DNA of 64,000 bases, taken from the NCBI RefSeq assembly GCF_000800015.1, contig NZ_JUGR01000001.1, positions 2,542,001 to 2,606,000 on the forward strand, in the 5' to 3' direction. The translations under genes and the position numbers were made by a program. Source of the stretch: Terriglobus sp. TAA 43. GTDB lineage: Bacteria; Acidobacteriota; Terriglobia; Terriglobales; Acidobacteriaceae. This document shows, one piece after another, positions 35,560 to 44,933 of this stretch. Under the pieces are notes generated by a model. It did no database searches. It had not been told where the DNA came from and saw nothing but the letters and a program-made list of their open reading frames with translations. Within the stretch, counting starts at the first letter, position 1, and every line of letters starts with the position of its first letter.

Positions 35560-38500
35560 TTAGAAGTGGAACTTCGCTCCCAACTGGATCTGACGCGGGC
35601 TGTAAGCCAGGTTGCTGTTCACCGAGGTGCGCGTGCCGAATGCCGAGCTGTAGGTCAGCGTGTTGGCCGTTGCACTGGTGGCGATGGTGTAGCCGGTCGT
35701 GGTTACGCCGGTGATGTTGTAGTGGTTCGCAATGTTGAAGCTCTCACCCAGCAGCTCCACATCCATACCTTCGCGGATCACGAAACGCTTGCTGAGGCGA
35801 AGGTCAGCCACCATGGTGCGGGGCAGCTTGTAGGTATTGCGGCCAATGTTCGCGATACGGAATGCGCCGTTGGAGCCGTTGATACCACCACCGATAGCCG
35901 ACAACGAAGCACCGTTGTCGCCCAGCGCTGTGGTCGGGGTACCGCTGCTTGCCAGCGAGTACGGCAGACCGCTCTGTGCTGCGAAGCTGGGAGAGATTTC
36001 CCATGCGTTCGTGATCAGACCAAGAGGACCGTGGACGAACTTCGGCGTTTGGTAAACGGCGTACATCACCAGACGCTGAGGCACGTTGTTATCCGAGTTG
36101 CCGTAGTCAGCCGCGGGGTTCAGCGGATCCGTGTAGGCATTGGCGCTGGTGAACGTGGTGCTGTTCACGCCGTTATCCAACGCGTGGGAGTAGGTGTAGT
36201 TCACATCGAACGACAGGCCGTTTGTGAGCTGGTGCTTCGCTTCCAGAATCACACCGTGATAGCTGGAGCTGGCATTGCTGACAATCGCCGTTACCGCGCC
36301 GAACACAGGGTTGGGACGCTGGCTGCTTGCGTAGGCATTAGGACCATTCACGCCCGCTGCCACAGTGCCCGTAGCACCCTTGGCATAGAAGCGTGTGCTG
36401 ACCTTCGTGCCGTTCGGCAGGGGCCCCTTGCCGGTGGTGTCCGCAACTGTGTAGGTCACAGTCGTTGTCGGCGTGGGCAGGTTGGCATCCACGAAGTTCG
36501 GCATCTCGCGACCAAGTGCACCAATGTAGCTGGCGCCGATGGTCGTTCTCCAACCAATGGAGCGCTGGATGGAGAGGTCAAACTGCTCCGTGTAGGGGTT
36601 CTGGAAGCCCTTTGCGAAGTACGTGGAGGCAGGAGCCGCACCCGCCGAACCTACGCTGGAGATGACTGCCGGGTAAGACGGTGCACCGCTCTGCGTGGAC
36701 GTGTAGTTGAAGGTAAGCTGCGAAACCGGCACACCATTCACCTGCGTTGCGTTGCCGGTGGAGGTCAGCGCGCTGTAGATGGTGGAGTTGATGGTGCGGC
36801 CATAGAAGAGGCCGAATCCACCGCGCACACTGGTCTTGCCATCACCGAACGGATCCCACGCAAAGCCGACGCGCGGAGCAATGTTGTTCTTATCCGACGG
36901 CATTGCACCGGTCTGGGCGATGGCGTTGGTACCGAAGCTTCCACCTGTTACAGGCAAACCTGCATAAGGCTGCGGGAAGAGCTGCAGCTCGTAACGAAGG
37001 CCATAGGTGATGCTGAGGTTCGGGGTAGCCTTCCACTCATCCTGCGCGAAGATACCGATGTCGTGCGTGACGAAGTCGAATGCCGTGGGACCGAAGGCCT
37101 GCTGGAAGGACGAGTAGTTCTTCGCCTTGTTGTAAACGGTGGGGTCGGTGCTCTGACCGTTGTACCAGTCGCCGAGGTACTGGCCCACGGTGGAGTAGCT
37201 GTAGCTGCCGAACTGGCTGCGCAGATTCTGGCTCAGGTCGTAGGTGTGCAGATAGTCCATACCGAACTTCACGTTGTGCGAACCGTGCGTCCAGTTTGCG
37301 GTGTCAGCCACCTGCCAACGGCGCTCATCGGGATAACGCTGGCGCTGCAGGAAGGTCTGCGTACCAAAGTTGAAACCGTTGGTGATGCTGACGTTCGGGG
37401 GTAGGCCAAACGGGTTGGTATAGGAGCCGCCACGAGCACGGTTGATGTAGTTCTGCTCGTAGCTGGTAGCCGGAGTCTGGGCAAACTCATACTCGAAGTC
37501 GCGGCCGTACTGGTAACGCACTTCGTTGACGAGGTTGTTGGTGATGGTGGTGTCCAGCTTGGCCACGCCAAAGGTGAGCTTCACGAAGTCATCACCGAAC
37601 GAGCGCGTGCCGTAGGTATTCGTAGCCTGCGTCTGAATGCCGGCGGGCGATGCCCAGTTCAGGCGGTTGACTTCAAAGGTGGCGTGGTTACGACCGTTGA
37701 TCTGCCAGTCAATCTTCGGGAAGAAGATGTTCTGATCGCCAGTACGGGGCACAGCGCCGAGCATGGTGTTCAGCGCCGTGAGACCGCTGTTGTACAGCGG
37801 GACTGCATTGGCGTACTGGTTGTAGTTGCCAAGGTAGTTCAACGCCAGGGTGCAATTGCTGGCATCTGCCGCGCTGGGCGCAGCCGTTCCGCTGGTGACA
37901 CCGCAGGTCTTGCCGTTGGGCAGGGTTGCGTCCGGAGCAGCAAAGAAGGTAGCCGGGCTGCTGGCAACGCCCGTTCCGGGGAAGTTGCGCTTGAACTTAT
38001 CAATGGCAAGCAGGAAGAACAGCTTGTCCTTGATGATGGGACCGCTGACCGCGCCACCAAACTGCTTGCGCCAATCCTTCGGCTTGATCACGTTCGTGAC
38101 AGGGCCAGAGGAAGTAACGGTGGTAAGCTGCGTGGTCGGCGACTTGGAACCCCAGCCTGCGTCACGATCGCGGAAGTAGAGTTCGCCGTGGAACTGGTTT
38201 GTACCGCTCTTGGTCACGGAGTTCACAACGCCACCCACTGCGCGACCGTATTCCACCGTGTAGTTCGAGGTGTTCACCTGGAACTCCTGCACTGCGCTCT
38301 GCGCCGTGGAGTATCCAGCACGTGTACGACCGCGCTCTTCTGCGAAGAAGGCCTGGTTGTCGTCTGCACCGTCAATGGTGATGTTGTTCTGCAGTACGCT
38401 CTGGCCACGGAAGCTCAACAGGCCGAAACCGTCGGAGTTCGACACGACGCCCGGCGTGAGGGCAGCGTAGCTGGACCAGCGGTAGTTGTTGACCGGCAGG

Positions 38501-38943
38501 TTCTGCAGAACGTGCTGTTCGATGACGCTGTTGAAGTCGGGCGAGGTGGTGTTGATGGCCGGAACTTCGGAGGTTACGGTGACTTCAGTGCTTGTGCCCG
38601 CAGCGGCAAGGCTTGCATCCACGTTGGTCAGCAAACCAACCTGCACAACGACGGCTGTGGACTTGTATGCGCCGAAGCCTGTGGAGGTGACTTCCACGGT
38701 GTAGGTTCCGGGCTGAAGATGGATTGCGCGGAAGTAGCCCTGATCATCGGCCTTGACAGTCTGGGCGGCTGAAGTGCCATTGTTGGTGACGGTGATCTGT
38801 GCTCCCGGCACGACTGCACCGGTCGGATCATGGATAATTCCGCCTACTGCGCCGTCGACGGCCGACTGCGCAAATGCGCCAATCGCCGTTCCAGACATAA
38901 GTACTGCCGCAAGCGCAAGGCTGCGGAGGGGATTCGTTTGCAT
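35560..38943 (-). CDS. TonB-dependent receptor-like protein with CarboxypepD_reg domain, 1127 aa
   Basis: The ATG at 38943 with AGGAGA 7 bases upstream gives a clean signal peptide (residues 1-26, ending GAFA). A carboxypeptidase-regulatory domain follows (GGIIHDPTGAVVPGAQITV...), then a plug (LQNLPVNNYRWSSYAAL; FRGQSVLQNNITIDGADD; VQEFQVNTSNYTVEYGR) and a barrel ending RQIQLGAKFHF. The layout is that of acidobacterial Oar-like receptors for large substrates. It stands as a single gene with its own strong terminator. The ligand cannot be read from the sequence. Confidence 0.9.
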   Translation of the reverse strand: MQTNPLRSLALAAVLMSGTAIGAFAQSAVDGAVGGIIHDPTGAVVPGAQITVTNNGTSAAQTVKADDQGYFRAIHLQPGTYTVEVTSTGFGAYKSTAVVVQVGLLTNVDASLAAAGTSTEVTVTSEVPAINTTSPDFNSVIEQHVLQNLPVNNYRWSSYAALTPGVVSNSDGFGLLSFRGQSVLQNNITIDGADDNQAFFAEERGRTRAGYSTAQSAVQEFQVNTSNYTVEYGRAVGGVVNSVTKSGTNQFHGELYFRDRDAGWGSKSPTTQLTTVTSSGPVTNVIKPKDWRKQFGGAVSGPIIKDKLFFLLAIDKFKRNFPGTGVASSPATFFAAPDATLPNGKTCGVTSGTAAPSAADASNCTLALNYLGNYNQYANAVPLYNSGLTALNTMLGAVPRTGDQNIFFPKIDWQINGRNHATFEVNRLNWASPAGIQTQATNTYGTRSFGDDFVKLTFGVAKLDTTITNNLVNEVRYQYGRDFEYEFAQTPATSYEQNYINRARGGSYTNPFGLPPNVSITNGFNFGTQTFLQRQRYPDERRWQVADTANWTHGSHNVKFGMDYLHTYDLSQNLRSQFGSYSYSTVGQYLGDWYNGQSTDPTVYNKAKNYSSFQQAFGPTAFDFVTHDIGIFAQDEWKATPNLSITYGLRYELQLFPQPYAGLPVTGGSFGTNAIAQTGAMPSDKNNIAPRVGFAWDPFGDGKTSVRGGFGLFYGRTINSTIYSALTSTGNATQVNGVPVSQLTFNYTSTQSGAPSYPAVISSVGSAGAAPASTYFAKGFQNPYTEQFDLSIQRSIGWRTTIGASYIGALGREMPNFVDANLPTPTTTVTYTVADTTGKGPLPNGTKVSTRFYAKGATGTVAAGVNGPNAYASSQRPNPVFGAVTAIVSNASSSYHGVILEAKHQLTNGLSFDVNYTYSHALDNGVNSTTFTSANAYTDPLNPAADYGNSDNNVPQRLVMYAVYQTPKFVHGPLGLITNAWEISPSFAAQSGLPYSLASSGTPTTALGDNGASLSAIGGGINGSNGAFRIANIGRNTYKLPRTMVADLRLSKRFVIREGMDVELLGESFNIANHYNITGVTTTGYTIATSATANTLTYSSAFGTRTSVNSNLAYSPRQIQLGAKFHF

Positions 38944-39245
38944 CGAAAAGTCTCCTGAGATTTGTTCCGTTAATGTACCCACCGAATCGGTTGCCGGCAG
39001 GGTCTTTCGGATGATTTTGCGGGGCGTAAGTGGAACTCTGAGGCCCTCTGCGAAAAGTCCCCTCTGAGTCTGGCAGATCACTGTCAACAGGACGTGAACG
39101 CGCGGGGGACGCTGTGTGTAGTCCAGCGCCTCCATTTTCTCCCATTAACAGGCACAAAAAAAGACCTTCCGTCTGCAACGGATGTGGGAAACGGGGTCCA
39201 TTTCGGCACGGAAAGCGGCTATCCACTAAACTGGTAGAAGCACAG
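38944..39245. other. Divergent intergenic region, receptor / obg
   Basis: A 302-base gap. A minus-strand TTGACA at 39082-39087 lacks a matching -10, so the receptor promoter is uncertain. No RNA gene or repeat was seen. A weak GAAG precedes the obg ATG. Confidence 0.35.
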
Positions 39246-40349
39246 ATGTTTATTGACGAGGCAAGAATCCGGATAAAGGCGGGAGACGGCGGCAATGGCT
39301 GCATGGCCTTCCGCCGGGAAAAGTTCGTTCCGCGCGGCGGTCCGTCCGGCGGCGACGGCGGCCACGGTGGCGACATCCTGATGCGTTCCAGCGAGAAGCA
39401 CAACACGCTGGTCCATTTCCGCTTCAATCCGGAACACAAAGCAGATCGCGGCACCCACGGCGAAGGCTCCAACATGAGCGGCCGCAGTGGCGAACACACC
39501 CTTCTGGCCGTGCCGGTGGGAACGCAGGTCTTCGACGAAGAGACCGGCGACCTGATTCATGATTTTCGCTACCCCGACGAACAGATTGTCGTAGCACGCG
39601 GCGGACGTGGCGGACGCGGCAACCAGCACTTTGCCACCAGCACCCATCAAGCTCCACGCGAACACGAACTGGGCCGTCCCGGCGAAGAGAAGCATCTGCG
39701 ACTGGAACTGAAGCTACTCGCCGATGTGGGCCTTGTTGGCTACCCGAATGTGGGTAAATCGACGCTGATTTCGCGCCTTTCGGCTGCTCGTCCCAAGATT
39801 GCGAATTACGCTTTCACCACGCTGGAACCGAACCTGGGCGTGGTCAAGGTGGGCGATTTCCCGCACGAACAGTCGTTCGTCATTGCAGATATGCCCGGAC
39901 TGATCGAAGGCGCGAGCCAGGGTGCGGGACTGGGTATCCAGTTTCTTCGCCACATTGAACGCACCAGCGTTCTGGCCCACCTTGTCGATGTTTCTGACGG
40001 TAGTGGACGCCCGGACCCGGTAGAAGATTTCAAGGTGATCGCCGGCGAGCTCAAGGAGTTCGGCCACCATCTGGAAGACAAGCCTGTCATCGTGGTTGCT
40101 GCCAAGATCGACGCCGCGAACCCGGATAAGCTGAAGAAACTACAGACTTACGCCAAGCGTCGCAAGCTGCCTTTCTATGCGATCTCCGCCGTTACTGGTG
40201 AAGGCCTTGAGGCGCTGAAATTCGCTCTGGGCAAGGCTGTGGAGGAACATCGCAAAGGCATTGATTTGCTCCCCCCACCCGCACCTGCGCCACGCAAACA
40301 TAAGAGCCCGTATCCGCCGCCGCTGGCCAGCAAGAAATCCGGCCGCTGA
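39246..40349 (+). CDS. obg: GTPase Obg/CgtA, 367 aa
   Basis: An essential ribosome-associated GTPase acting in 50S assembly and stress control. The glycine-rich Obg fold (1-158, with [16 protein letters not shown] and [13 protein letters not shown]) is followed by the G domain: G1 GYPNVGKST (165-173), G2 around [11 protein letters not shown]3 DMPGLIEGA, and a divergent NKxD region reading VVAAKIDA. The ATG at 39246 matches the family N-terminus [18 protein letters not shown]. The C-terminal tail is short, Pro- and Lys-rich, and lacks the OCT domain of some homologues. Confidence 0.96.
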   Translation: MFIDEARIRIKAGDGGNGCMAFRREKFVPRGGPSGGDGGHGGDILMRSSEKHNTLVHFRFNPEHKADRGTHGEGSNMSGRSGEHTLLAVPVGTQVFDEETGDLIHDFRYPDEQIVVARGGRGGRGNQHFATSTHQAPREHELGRPGEEKHLRLELKLLADVGLVGYPNVGKSTLISRLSAARPKIANYAFTTLEPNLGVVKVGDFPHEQSFVIADMPGLIEGASQGAGLGIQFLRHIERTSVLAHLVDVSDGSGRPDPVEDFKVIAGELKEFGHHLEDKPVIVVAAKIDAANPDKLKKLQTYAKRRKLPFYAISAVTGEGLEALKFALGKAVEEHRKGIDLLPPPAPAPRKHKSPYPPPLASKKSGR

Positions 40350-40397
40350 AGCTGCAGTGCATGGTCTGACCACTTTTTGTTACAAAGGTGGGGTCAG

Positions 40398-41183
40398 ATG
40401 AAATGCCTTCCCTTCATTTCCGCCTCTTTGGTCCTTGGGGCTCTACTTGCCTCTTTTCCGGAAACGCTTCCGGCACAGGAAGTTCCAGTCTCCAAGGAGA
40501 ACGTCCTCAAACAGGACAATGTCATCCGCGGCCAGAAGCTGTTTGGTCAGAACTGCGCTGCCTGCCACGGTGCCAACGCCACCGGCGGCATGGGCCCGAA
40601 CCTGACCATGTCCTCGCTGGTGCGCCACGACGCGGGTGGTAAGGACATTGGCACAGTGATCCATGAAGGCCGCATGGATAAAGGCATGCCGCCGTTTCCG
40701 CAGATCACGTCGGAGCAGGCTTCGGACATTGCAGCGTTTCTTCATGCGCGTATCGATGCATTTACACGCGCGTCAGCTCTTGGCGCGAGCGCCTTTGCCG
40801 GATCGTTGAATGTGGGTGATGCCAACGCGGGTAAGGCGGTCTTTGCTGCGAAATGTGCCACTTGCCACTCCGTTACGGGGGATCTGAAAGGCATTGCGAC
40901 GAAGCGCGATCCTGCGGAGCTGGAACAGTCGATCCTGTTGCCGAAGGCGAAGCCGGAGACGGGTTCTGTGACGGCTGCCGGAAAGAAGTATGAAGGCCGT
41001 TTCCTGCATCGCGACGGCTTCACCGTGACGTTGCAGACCGCCGACGGCGTGTCACACACGTGGGAAACCGATCACGTGACTGTGAACGTACCCGATCCGT
41101 TAAAGGGACATAAGGCGCTGCTGCCCACCTACACCGATAAGGAAATTCATGATGTCTTCTCGTACCTGGAAACGCTCAAGTAG
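40398..41183 (+). CDS. Secreted diheme cytochrome c, 261 aa
   Basis: Signal peptide (residues 1-26). Two heme-binding motifs are visible: Cys53-Ala-Ala-Cys-His57 and Cys153-Ala-Thr-Cys-His157, with axial-Met candidates in GGMGPNLTM and DKGMPPFP for the first domain. The second heme domain runs into a beta-rich segment (GKKYEGRFLHRDGFTVTLQTADG) found in membrane-bound heme proteins of Planctomycetes and Acidobacteria. It should accept electrons from the PQQ dehydrogenase whose gene overlaps its 3' end by 35 bases. It is probably periplasmic. Confidence 0.9.
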   Translation: MKCLPFISASLVLGALLASFPETLPAQEVPVSKENVLKQDNVIRGQKLFGQNCAACHGANATGGMGPNLTMSSLVRHDAGGKDIGTVIHEGRMDKGMPPFPQITSEQASDIAAFLHARIDAFTRASALGASAFAGSLNVGDANAGKAVFAAKCATCHSVTGDLKGIATKRDPAELEQSILLPKAKPETGSVTAAGKKYEGRFLHRDGFTVTLQTADGVSHTWETDHVTVNVPDPLKGHKALLPTYTDKEIHDVFSYLETLK

Positions 41184-42750
41184 CGCCGTCGTTCTTGCCC
41201 TGGCGTGCCTGACCGCAGGTGCGCAGAAGAAGCCTGTTGCGTCACCCGTTGCCGCTGTGCAAAGCCTGCCCAGCGTAGGCGCCGACTGGTCGCAGTACAA
41301 CGGCGACAGCTCTGGCCGCCGCTACTCCTCTCTGACACAGATCAACAGCACCAACGTGAAGAACCTCACGCTGGCATGGACGCTGCCTACGAAGGGACTC
41401 GCGATCAAGGGAACGCCGGTCGTTGTGGACGGCGTACTGTATGTCACCTCGCCCAACCATGTATGGGCCGTGGATGCCGTCACCGGCCTGAAGCTATGGA
41501 GCTACGAGCGCAAGTCGCAGGGCAACATGATTGCCAACCGCGGTGTGGCCTACCTGAACGGCAAGGTTTACTTCGGCACGCCTGACGCGCATGTCATCGC
41601 CCTGGATGCGAAGACTGGCAAAGTTGCATGGGACAAGGAAGTGGGCGATGTCACCTTCGGTTATTACATTGCCGTCTCGCCGCTCGTGGTGAAGGACAAG
41701 CTCATTGTGGGCACCAGCGGTGACGTATCCGATGTTCCCCACTCGCTGTACGCTTTGGATCCCGCCAACGGCAAACAACTGTGGAAGCTGAACACTATTC
41801 CTGCTACAGGCGAACCCGGCGCGGATACATGGCCCAGCGAAGCCGCGCGGAAGCAAGGTGGTGGCCCGCTGTGGGTGACCGGCACGTACGATCCGGAACT
41901 GAACCTGATGTACTGGGGCACGGGTAATCCGCATCCGGTGCTGGCGGGCAATGTTCGCGAAGGCGCGAACCTGTACACCTGCACCATCCTGGCCATCGAT
42001 CCCGACACCGGCAAGATCAAGTGGTACTTTCAGCCCAGCCCGCACGACACCCGCGACTGGGACGCCGTGGAAACCAACATCCTGTTCGACGCCACCATCA
42101 ACGGCAAGCCGCGCAAACTGCTCTCGCACGCCAGCCGCAATGGCTATTACTTCCTGCTGGACCGCGTCACCGGCGAATCATTGGTGTCGACGCCGTTTGT
42201 CCCACAGAACTGGGCCAAGGGAGTCAATGCCAAGGGTGAGCCGATTCCTGATCCCGCCAAGGAAGAGACACCCGGCGGTGTTCTGCTTCACAGTGTGGCC
42301 AACGGCAGCGCCAACTGGCCTCCTCCCGCGTTCAGCCTGCAAACAGGCTTGTTCTACGTGAATGCAGAAGAGGGATGGTCGTACTGGTACTCCGCTCTGG
42401 ATGCCAGCGGCAAGCCTGAAGATCATCAAGGCGGTTCAGGTATTTCGCTGGAAGAAAACAGCATTCTGCTGGCGCTTGATCCTAAGACCGGCAAAGAAGT
42501 CTGGCGCAGAGACACTGGCCGCAACACCCGCAACTACAGCGGCCTGCTAACCACGGCTGGACATCTGCTCTTCGGCGGCGACGCGTATGGCAACATCTTC
42601 GCGCTTGATCCGGCGACAGGTAAATCACTGTGGCATGCACGTCCAGGAACGAACCTGACCAACGGCCCTATGACCTTCGAACACAACAGCCGGCAGTACG
42701 TGGTCTTCGGCGCAGCAGATACGCTATATACCTTCGCGCTGCCGCAGTAG
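41149..42750 (+). CDS. PQQ-dependent alcohol/methanol dehydrogenase-like protein, 533 aa
   Basis: Signal peptide (to about residue 25) and an eight-bladed quinoprotein propeller with repeated tryptophan-docking motifs (DAVTGLKLWSYE, DAKTGKVAWDKE, DPKTGKEVWRRD, DPATGKSLWHARP). The active site reads Asp303-Trp-Asp305; the second Asp is the residue that in XoxF-type enzymes coordinates a lanthanide, so lanthanide use is predicted. The Asn of GTGNP is present. The usual metal-binding Glu (GGxE) is replaced in SGDVSD, and there is no vicinal Cys-Cys pair. Electrons probably pass to the diheme cytochrome encoded just upstream. Start 41149 has AAGGA; 41152 is equally possible. The alcohol substrate is not known. 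Confidence 0.9.
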   Translation: MMSSRTWKRSSSAVVLALACLTAGAQKKPVASPVAAVQSLPSVGADWSQYNGDSSGRRYSSLTQINSTNVKNLTLAWTLPTKGLAIKGTPVVVDGVLYVTSPNHVWAVDAVTGLKLWSYERKSQGNMIANRGVAYLNGKVYFGTPDAHVIALDAKTGKVAWDKEVGDVTFGYYIAVSPLVVKDKLIVGTSGDVSDVPHSLYALDPANGKQLWKLNTIPATGEPGADTWPSEAARKQGGGPLWVTGTYDPELNLMYWGTGNPHPVLAGNVREGANLYTCTILAIDPDTGKIKWYFQPSPHDTRDWDAVETNILFDATINGKPRKLLSHASRNGYYFLLDRVTGESLVSTPFVPQNWAKGVNAKGEPIPDPAKEETPGGVLLHSVANGSANWPPPAFSLQTGLFYVNAEEGWSYWYSALDASGKPEDHQGGSGISLEENSILLALDPKTGKEVWRRDTGRNTRNYSGLLTTAGHLLFGGDAYGNIFALDPATGKSLWHARPGTNLTNGPMTFEHNSRQYVVFGAADTLYTFALPQ

Positions 42751-42772
42751 CAAACCAAATCAAAACATAAGG

Positions 42773-42809
42773 GGTGGATTCTCATATGAGAATCCACCTC
42801 TTTCTTTCT
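42773..42809 (+). terminator. Perfect 26-base palindrome terminator
   Basis: GGTGGATTCTCAT pairs with its exact complement ATGAGAATCCACC without a spacer (42773-42798), then TCTTTCTTTCT. It ends the cytochrome / PQQ dehydrogenase transcript. Confidence 0.85.
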
Positions 42810-42850
42810 GAGTTTTCCAAGTCTGCCAGACATGATTCTTTTTTAGATTC

Positions 42851-43693
42851 TTATGGAAACTTGACGCTCTTACCGGAGAGCGCCTTTGTTGCGGCATCAC
42901 GCACACGCGGGGATTGGGCTGGGTCTACTGCAATCGTGGAAAGGATTTGCTGGTTGTCTGTGACAACGGCATCTCCCATTCCCAAGAGTGTGCTGATCGC
43001 ATTGACATCGATAGCTTCATCAGGTCCCTGTGCCCAGGCAGCCACTGCTCTTCCAATATCGCGATTTTGACTTCCGGCAACTCGTATCGATTGCAACATG
43101 TCGCTCCGGCTCTGCGTCGTGTGATCTTTGCGCCCCATGTACCGCACAATCGCATCGATACCCGCAGCGTCATCCGGGGCAGCTTCCATCAGTATTCCTG
43201 CTATCCCTCCGCCGATGGCGGAAACCGCATCCTCTCGGGAAAGGTAGTCCTCCATACGCGGCACGAGGGGAGAGGTAGCTTCCGGGCGCAGGCTCATAAG
43301 TATGTAGCCAGTCATTCCTCGGATCCCAAAATCAGGATCAACCAGCAGCGATGCAATCGTCGCAGTCTGCGGTGCGAGCAATGCCCGACCATCAGACCGC
43401 CACGTTATCTCCATCAAGGCCGTGGCCGCAACGCGACGCACTGAGACATGAGGACTACTGGCTGCCCGCACTATGACCGGTAGAGCGGCCTCCACATTCT
43501 CTCGACTGGATTGCTTGAGTCTTTCCAGCACGGGATCAGCTTCGTCGAAAGCCTCATTTGCTCCCATGGACTGCGCTTCAACATCGTGGAAGAGACCTTC
43601 TATCTCGCTTGTCTGACCATGCGCCTGAGTAGTCGCCAGCAATGAAGCCACAAACAGAAAACCAATTAGCTGCTTCTTCAGATTCACTTGCAC
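42851..43693 (-). CDS. Secreted HEAT-like repeat protein, 280 aa
   Basis: The GTG at 43693 (AGG upstream) begins MQVNLKKQLIGFLFVASLLATTQAHGQ, a signal peptide. The rest is mainly alpha-helical with repeated paired helices (LPVIVRAASSPHVSVRRVAATALMEIT; TIASLLVDPDFGIRGMTGYILMSL; LSTIAVDPAQSPRVRDAATKAL), the pattern of HEAT/Armadillo repeats, usually a protein-binding scaffold. I recognise no named family and no catalytic motif. It sits alone between the PQQ dehydrogenase (convergent) and transaldolase, and is probably periplasmic. Confidence 0.75.
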   Translation of the reverse strand: MQVNLKKQLIGFLFVASLLATTQAHGQTSEIEGLFHDVEAQSMGANEAFDEADPVLERLKQSSRENVEAALPVIVRAASSPHVSVRRVAATALMEITWRSDGRALLAPQTATIASLLVDPDFGIRGMTGYILMSLRPEATSPLVPRMEDYLSREDAVSAIGGGIAGILMEAAPDDAAGIDAIVRYMGRKDHTTQSRSDMLQSIRVAGSQNRDIGRAVAAWAQGPDEAIDVNAISTLLGMGDAVVTDNQQILSTIAVDPAQSPRVRDAATKALSGKSVKFP

Positions 43694-43766
43694 GCTCTAC
43701 CTGCCCTGAGGAACAGCCAAAGCATACCCGATGAAACTTGCACCACAAAGCATTCTGCAAAACAGA

Positions 43767-43790
43767 AGAGGGAGCCCGAAGGCTCCCTCT
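43767..43790. terminator. Hairpin terminator of the transaldolase gene
   Basis: AGAGGGAGCC and GGCTCCCTCT form an exact 10-bp stem with a CGAA tetraloop. T-rich runs follow in both directions. Confidence 0.8.
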
Positions 43791-43815
43791 TGCATTGCTT
43801 TTTCAAACGGTGGAT

Positions 43816-44808
43816 TTACGCGCCCACTGGCTCGGCTACTTCCTTCAGACGCTTTTCCAGCAGCGCTTCCAGCTCTTCCAGAGCCTTGGAGAAGCCTTCG
43901 ATGCCTTCCTTCAGCTTGTCGTGTGCCATGCGGTCTTCTGCGTGCATCTTGTCGAAGGTCGCCTTGTCGATCGAGATCTTCTCGATGTCCATGGACTTCG
44001 CCTTGTCGGCGTCCAGCTTCTTTTCCAGCGTGCCTTCCTTGCTGTTCAACTCGTCGAGCAGCTTGGGTGCGATGGTCAGCAGATCGGAACCGGCCAGCTC
44101 TTCAATCTCGCCGATGTTGCGGAACGAAGCGCCCATCACCTGGGTCTTGTAGCCGAACTTCTTGTAGTAGTTGAATATCTTGGTGACGGAGATGACGCCG
44201 GGATCTTCCGTGCTGGTGTAGTCCTTGCCCGTGTCCTTCTTGTACCAATCCAGGATGCGGCCGACGAACGGCGAGATTAGCGTCACGTTTGCTTCAGCGC
44301 AGGCAATGGCCTGGTGTAGACCGAAGAGCAACGTCAGGTTGCAATGAATGCCTTCCTTCTCAAGCTGCTCAGCGGCCTTGATGCCTTCCCAGGTGGAGGC
44401 AATCTTGATCAGAACGCGATCCTTGCCGACACCGGCGTCTGCATACTGCTTGATGATGTCGCGAGCGACTTCAATCGTCTTCTCCGTGTCGTAGGAGAGG
44501 CGGGCATCGACTTCCGTAGAGACGCGGCCCGGAACGATCTTCAGGATCTCGCGACCAAAGGCCACAGCGAGAGTCTTGAAGGCTTCCGCGGCAACAGCCT
44601 TATCGTCAGAGTTTGCGCCGGCGTTCTGCTTGGCGGTCTTCAGCACATCGTCCACGATGTGGCTGTATTCCGGCATGTTTGCCGCAGCGGTGATCAACGA
44701 CGGGTTGGTGGTCGCGTCAGTCGGCTTAAACTTCTCCATCGACTTCATATCGCCGGTGTCAGCCACCACGGTGGTGTACTGCTTGAGCTGGTCCAAAAGC
44801 GTCGCCAT
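43816..44808 (-). CDS. tal: Transaldolase, type 1, 330 aa
   Basis: Transfers dihydroxyacetone units between sugar phosphates in the non-oxidative pentose phosphate pathway. The Schiff-base Lys135 is in [21 protein letters not shown] (30-38), CNLTLLFG, and [10 protein letters not shown] are family signatures. A Lys/Glu-rich C-terminal helix ([24 protein letters not shown]...) extends the barrel. AGGAGAACGCAA before the ATG is a good ribosome binding site. Monocistronic, cytoplasmic. Confidence 0.95.
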   Translation of the reverse strand: MATLLDQLKQYTTVVADTGDMKSMEKFKPTDATTNPSLITAAANMPEYSHIVDDVLKTAKQNAGANSDDKAVAAEAFKTLAVAFGREILKIVPGRVSTEVDARLSYDTEKTIEVARDIIKQYADAGVGKDRVLIKIASTWEGIKAAEQLEKEGIHCNLTLLFGLHQAIACAEANVTLISPFVGRILDWYKKDTGKDYTSTEDPGVISVTKIFNYYKKFGYKTQVMGASFRNIGEIEELAGSDLLTIAPKLLDELNSKEGTLEKKLDADKAKSMDIEKISIDKATFDKMHAEDRMAHDKLKEGIEGFSKALEELEALLEKRLKEVAEPVGA

Positions 44809-44933
44809 TTGCGTTCTCCTTCGATGTCCCTAAGCAAAATCGTTTCACTTATTATTTTACGCCTGTCCTGACACCTATTCCGATGCCATGCAACGGGGTA
44901 ATCGCTGCATTTTTCAGGGCGATGCGCAGTTCG

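Noticed and set aside
35566-37404. Open frame of 612 codons on the plus strand
   Set aside because: It lies antisense inside the third TonB-type receptor, which has a signal peptide, family motifs and a terminator. The antisense product is low-complexity, Arg/Val/Gly-rich, as expected from mirrored high-GC codons.
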